DNA of 64,000 nt from Corylus avellana. Taxonomy: Eukaryota; Streptophyta; Magnoliopsida; Fagales; Betulaceae. Location of the stretch: positions 1,384,669 to 1,448,668 of the forward strand of contig NC_081550.1 in assembly GCF_901000735.1 (NCBI RefSeq), in the 5' to 3' direction. Below the pieces are notes generated by a model. The model was not told the origin of the DNA. It made no database searches and was given only the letters and a program-made list of their open reading frames with translations. Shown in pieces: positions 59,885 through 64,000 of the stretch. Position 1 is the stretch's first letter. The number at the start of each line of letters is the position of its first letter. Both the position numbers and the translations under genes were made by a program.

Positions 59885-60259
59885 TGATTAAGGGCAAATT
59901 GTTTAATGCATGATGTATTGTTTTCTCACTGTCTATTGTGTCCGTGGTCTCAAACCGCAGCACATCTTCTCCTGTATTAGCGATGGCCTTGACCAGCCTG
60001 GGCAGGAGGGTGCTGAGGAACCCTTTCTTCTAGTTTTCAAAGGGAGGCAGGTTAACCCCTTCGTTGAAAAGAGAATCTAAGGCGGTGAAGTTGGGGAATC
60101 CAAGCTCGGAGTCAAAGATTGCCGTCTCTAAGGAAGGTACCAGCGCATGCAGCACTGAGTATATCGTCTTGGCTGTGAACGTTAGCTTCTTTTCTTCCGA
60201 GAAGTTTTCGTCACGAGGAACATAGGTGCTACCGCTGCTCCTTTTCTCCGACAATGGAT
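59703..60259 (-). pseudogene. Lipoxygenase exons 4-5 relic
   Basis: Exon 4 equivalent 59930-60259 (330 against 327 nt) and exon 5 equivalent 59703-59788 (86 nt, as in the good gene), with acceptors and donors kept. Exon 4 has an in-frame TAG at 60030-60032 (after LPPFEN). Exons 1-3 are absent upstream and 6-9 absent downstream. Sequence differs from copies A and B, so it is an older duplicate. Confidence 0.88.
59830..59880. repeat. Compound (TA)n(GA)n microsatellite
   Basis: About 10 TA units followed by 15 GA units, in the intron between relic exons 4 and 5. Confidence 0.95.
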
Positions 60260-61035
60260 CTGCACGACTGATGTGTACAAATCAATTGCTTCTTTTTTTT
60301 TTCTTTTTTTTTCTTTTTTTCTGTTGATCAAAAAGAAAAATGTTTTCTTCCGTAAAACATGTTTGGCAAGTTGTCTTTGTGAACAACTTTTAGAAAACAA
60401 AAAATGGAAATTGTCCCATACCCCTTAAGTTTTGATCTCGTGATATATGGATAAGATTCTAATTTTGATAATTAAAAATTTGAGTTTTGGTCATGTTTTA
60501 CGTCCAACTTTTGATGGAAGTATTATCAATTGTCCCTTTTTCACTTGGACAAATGGTTTGGAAGAAATTTCTTTCAACCTACTCTAATAAGTAACAAATG
60601 TCATCTCTCACCTGTTTTCTTTAATATTTGAACACTAATTTATTGTCATTTCACTAATTTAGGATCTCCAACATTAATTTTTTAGAAACAAAAGAAAAAA
60701 TGTTGAAGGAAATTTCTTGAAAATTTATGTCATTTACTTAAACTCAATAAAAATTTCCCATGTGGGTATCGCATGCATCCTCATCCCACCGTCTATTTCC
60801 CCTCCACCCTTGAAGAGGTGGCGGCAGAGGTGGAGTTCAGCCCCCCTTGCCTTCATTTTTTTTTAAAAAAAAAAAAATATATATTAAAATGCATGTGAGA
60901 GCAAAAATATGTGTACCATTTATCTTTTTCTAAATAAGGACCAACTTAAGGCCCCTAGTGGCCAGTAGTACCCTATCAGTTTCGACCTATTTTGGGTAAA
61001 ATATTTCTGTAAAACATAAAATTGACATAACATAC
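60260..61035. other. Unassigned spacer
   Basis: Low-complexity T- and A-runs (60293-60320 and 60857-60880) and no recognised gene. Confidence 0.5.
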
Positions 61036-61936
61036 TGTTAGTTTATGTTTTTGGCACATTCGGTTTGCATGTAAGTTGATGAAAATGAGCACCCCAACCT
61101 TTCCAGAAAGCAAGACTGGGATTTTTTGAAGAACCTCTCTGGACCGCCAGAAGCCGTGTCCGGACAGGATTTCCAGCAAGCTTATTTTGAAGGCCTTGTC
61201 CAGACCACCAAAAGCCGGGTCTGAACCCAATTTTCAGCAAGCTTGCTTTGAAGGCCTTGTCCGGACCACCAGAAGCCGAGTCTGGACCCAATTTCTTGCA
61301 AGCTCACTTTGCATGGTCTATCCAGACACATGGCTTGGCTGTCCGGACACTGCGGGTTTACGCATATGTAACCCTATCCGTGTTTGGACACATACTTATC
61401 CCTGTCCAGACATGGCCGCTAAATTGTTGTTTATTTTCTATTTAAACAATCTATTTGGCCCATTATACGTACATATTTTGTGAGCAAATACAGAGAGCTA
61501 AGAGAGAGATATCATTCTACTTTCTGTGAGTAAAGATTAAATACGTGAAGCCATTCGAAGTTCCGGAAAAAGGAAATCGTATAGAAGAATTGTGCTAGAT
61601 GTTCTGGAAAGGGCTACTACGGTAGAAGTCAAGTAGGTCGCTTGTCATGTGCAAGGAAGAGTCAATTGCAAAGGTTTTGTAATTCTTCTTGTATTCCTTA
61701 TTCTTCTTATAGTGGATTGATTTCCTGGGTTTCGCGGCGCCGGAGAGGTTTTATATTTATAGAGTTCTCTAAATGGTTTCCTCTTTGTAACCAAATATCT
61801 ATGTTCTTGAATGTTCATTACATATTTGTATTTGGTTGAATATTAACTGTTAGGTTAGATCTTATTCCGCTTATTCTGTGTGAAACACCTAGGCATTTGA
61901 ATATGTGTCGTTTGGAGTCGTATTTAGGTTTTTCAC
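61036..61936. mobile_element. Fragment of the 26365-type LTR
   Basis: Matches about 27401-28340 of the large solo LTR, including the TTGGCACATTCGGTTTGCAT stretch, the TCCGGA-rich minisatellite (here more decayed) and the CACCTAGGCATTTGAATA segment. Both outer ends of the LTR are missing. Confidence 0.85.
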
Positions 61937-62309
61937 ATACTATAACTTTAAAGATCTTAATTAGCATGAATTTCACAATAAATTAATAAAATGAAACATA
62001 CCAGAATCCATTGCATCTTTAATTCTTCTTTGAAAGTATAAATACCAGATATCGGTTTCTCTCGCTTGACCCACTTTAAGTACATAAAGATGATGAAAAT
62101 TGTGTACATTTATAAGGCGAAGAGATGACCGGTTTCCTTTATTCCTTTATAACTCAACTTCCCATCAAAGTAAGAGTTAATTAATAAGAACCCACTTCTC
62201 TTAATTAATTAACCAACAGTTTATTAAGAATTAAAATTAAATAATCTCATAAATTTAGGAGTCTAGTAAATATTCATATGTGCTATGTCATGTGGGACAT
62301 TAAATTCTT

Positions 62310-62960
62310 ACATTCTCCTACTTTGCCCATATGACTAATATTGTTTTAGACTCAATAAGGTTAACATTAGGTACACAAAAAATTTTATCAATCCTTACTT
62401 TAATTTGGTAATCCTAAATACCATAATTAAACAACCTACCAGTTTGAGTCATGGCGGATGTACATCAAAAGATGACATACTCCCTTCCATCTACCACAAC
62501 ACTAACAACTTGTTCAATTATGGTTCATAAATGAGAAGTGTCTAAAAATTGGTCCACAAAAAATGTTTTTTTTCAAAGACTATTCCTATTGTCATTCATC
62601 CAATCTTATATGTACGTACAAAATGGAAAACAGGAAAAATCAAAAACATATTTAATGAGATCTCAAAAGTGTCTAATAACATAAATAAACATTATGGGTT
62701 ACAATCAAGATCGACTCATTATATTAACATGTTCCTTAAATGTCTTTGTTGGTAACCCTTTAATGGATCTGCAATTATAAGCTCTTTATTAATATGTTCT
62801 ATAGACACTCATTGTTTCTGAATTTTCTCCTTTATGACAAAATATTTAAGCTTTCGTATGCATATAGCATCTTTAGAATATTTTTTGTTCTTCGAGAAAA
62901 AATATAAATGCAGAATTATCACAATACATTCTCAGTGACTTAGCATTAGTGTCGACAATT
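62310..62960 (-). mobile_element. Decayed Copia retrotransposon 3' end
   Basis: On minus, 62940-62690 reads as a broken Copia RNase H/C-terminal segment (YCDNSA near 62915, KGLPTKTFKEHV near 62740) with several stops. To its left, near 62313, is TTCTTACATTCTCCTACTTT-like sequence typical of flanking Copia LTR material. Borders are not resolved. Confidence 0.65.
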
Positions 62961-62970
62961 CCAAGTCCTG

Positions 62971-63085
62971 ACCTTACCCAATCAATAAACTGGAGATCGT
63001 TTCTTCTCCATGAGTATGTATGCTCTTTCATATTTTTGCTTGTACAATACTCAAATTAATGCTTTAAATAAGCTGAAGGTCATTT
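62971..63085 (+). pseudogene. BGLU 3' UTR relic
   Basis: About 110 bp matching the BGLU2 3' UTR at 19281-19380, including the AATAAACTGGAGATC poly(A) region. No coding part remains. Confidence 0.8.
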
Positions 63086-63644
63086 CAAGTGCTAGTTTGT
63101 TTTATCTTTGCAAGTATTCTTGCCTGGTTTACCGGGGAGCAGTCAATTACTATATCAGCACCAGGCTTGGAATTTGAATAATTAGCTAGGTCTATCAAAT
63201 CTGACTCAAAAGAACAAAATTATGGATTCCATCTTGAAAATAAGTGTTCCTAATGGATTCAATGTAATCACCCAACATGTCGAGATTCAATCAACAATGA
63301 TTTAACTCATTTGCCAGTTAAAGTAATCTACACATTAACCATAGACTATATTCATCAAACGAATCACATTATGCCCAAAACAAATCTCAAATAGTAAACA
63401 ACATTTATTAAAATTAAGAAATGTCAACAAATTAGAGTTTTAATTAGAGGGTATTATTCCAAAAAACAAGTGACAAGCAAGGTGTTGGATTATGATACAT
63501 CTTAGTTTTGAACCTTAATCCTAGACACACACAACAATGATCACCATTGTGATTCAAGCATTTAAGGTATGGAAGGATTTGTTCATTTTTTTTTTCCCTC
63601 ATTGGGCACCACTGAGTTTGAAACTATAAAAACACATTTCAAAT
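63086..63644. repeat. BGLU-3'/LOX-3' intergenic segment, copy 3
   Basis: Homologous to 19383-20005 and 30430-31319, linking a BGLU 3' UTR relic to a lipoxygenase end. Confidence 0.8.
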
Positions 63645-64000
63645 TCAAATGGAGATGCTATATGGAACTCCTTTTCCGGTCACCCCCGGCTGCGAAAATG
63701 GCTTCAAAAGCTCATACGGCACAATCCCAGCTCCTACTCTATTCTTGAAATCATTGTTTCCATTCCTTTCATCAATAATCCGTTCAAGCTCCTTCAATCT
63801 CCCATTAAACCGTTCAAAAGCCATCTTTATGGCCGGATCTTCAGCCCATGAGGGCTCCATCTTCTCTCCAAGGTACTCCTCATCCGGTGAATGATTAGAC
63901 AATATGTCCAAAACAGCCATTATTCTTGTTGCTTGAAGTTGTGAAGGGAAACATTTCAAGAGTGCAAGTTCAGGTTTTTTCATGAACTTTTTCCATTCTT
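63645..64000 (-). CDS. Lipoxygenase last exon, partial (runs off window)
   Basis: Minus-strand C-terminal lipoxygenase sequence ending SISI and TGA (63645-63647). The frame is open from the stop to the window edge, about 118 codons, including the FNGRL and SPDEEYLG motifs. It is of the same subtype as the relics at 20006 and 31320 but without their lesions, so it may belong to an intact gene to the right. Whether the gene is whole cannot be seen. Confidence 0.85.
   Translation of the reverse strand, partial: EWKKFMKKPELALLKCFPSQLQATRIMAVLDILSNHSPDEEYLGEKMEPSWAEDPAIKMAFERFNGRLKELERIIDERNGNNDFKNRVGAGIVPYELLKPFSQPGVTGKGVPYSISI

Noticed and set aside
60815..60850. Possible further hAT terminus (GGTGGCGGCAGAGG)
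   Set aside because: Only loosely like TAGTGGCGGAGCCAG, without partner or target duplication.

Overview
The window is nuclear DNA of a flowering plant, most likely a woody eudicot. It is AT-rich, has long AT-rich introns with GT-AG borders, plant LINEs, LTR elements and MITEs, and plant-specific families: GH1 beta-glucosidases, plastid type-2 lipoxygenases and an LRR receptor kinase. The species cannot be named from the sequence. Two runs of exactly 100 N (38467-38566 and 44144-44243) show it is a scaffold of joined contigs.

Layout. 1-19.3 kb: two complete 13-exon beta-glucosidase genes in tandem on + (BGLU1 2994-8569; BGLU2 13783-19220), each giving 511 residues by my splicing. 19.4-32.1 kb: debris field with two lipoxygenase 3'-end relics on -, a decayed LRR-XII-type receptor kinase on +, a beta-glucosidase locus reduced to its flanks plus the last codons, a 2.3 kb solo LTR and a 5'-truncated LINE. 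33.0-38.5 kb: exons 3-9 of a plastid 13-lipoxygenase on -, cut by the first gap. 38.6-44.1 kb: a contig with a third, partial beta-glucosidase (BGLU3) that looks like BGLU2 up to exon 2 and like BGLU1 after it. 44.2-53.0 kb: the same lipoxygenase again, exons 1-9 except the last ~78 coding bases. 54.9-58.1 kb: a duplicated lipoxygenase promoter plus first exon, damaged by a frameshift and a hAT-like insertion. 59.7-64.0 kb: lipoxygenase exons 4-5 relic, LTR and Copia remnants, a beta-glucosidase 3' UTR relic and a further lipoxygenase last exon that runs off the window.

The organising unit appears to be a convergent pair, beta-glucosidase (+) tail-to-tail with lipoxygenase (-). It has been duplicated several times and eroded. 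The BGLU-3'/LOX-3' intergenic segment survives in whole or part three times (19383, 30430, 62971).

Functionally, both families act in wound and herbivore defence: glucosidases release aglycones from stored glucosides, and plastid 13-lipoxygenases feed jasmonate and green-leaf-volatile synthesis. Co-function of this cluster is inference only. The 33069-38466 / 44244-49641 duplication has constant offset, no indels seen and very few substitutions, so it is more likely an unmerged haplotype or assembly duplicate than a second gene.

I found no wholly new molecular system. The most interesting points are an LTR insertion exactly at a splice acceptor that rebuilds the acceptor from its own end, the BGLU3 mosaic with its switch in a (TC)n tract, and the duplicated lipoxygenase first exon as a possible or failed alternative promoter.
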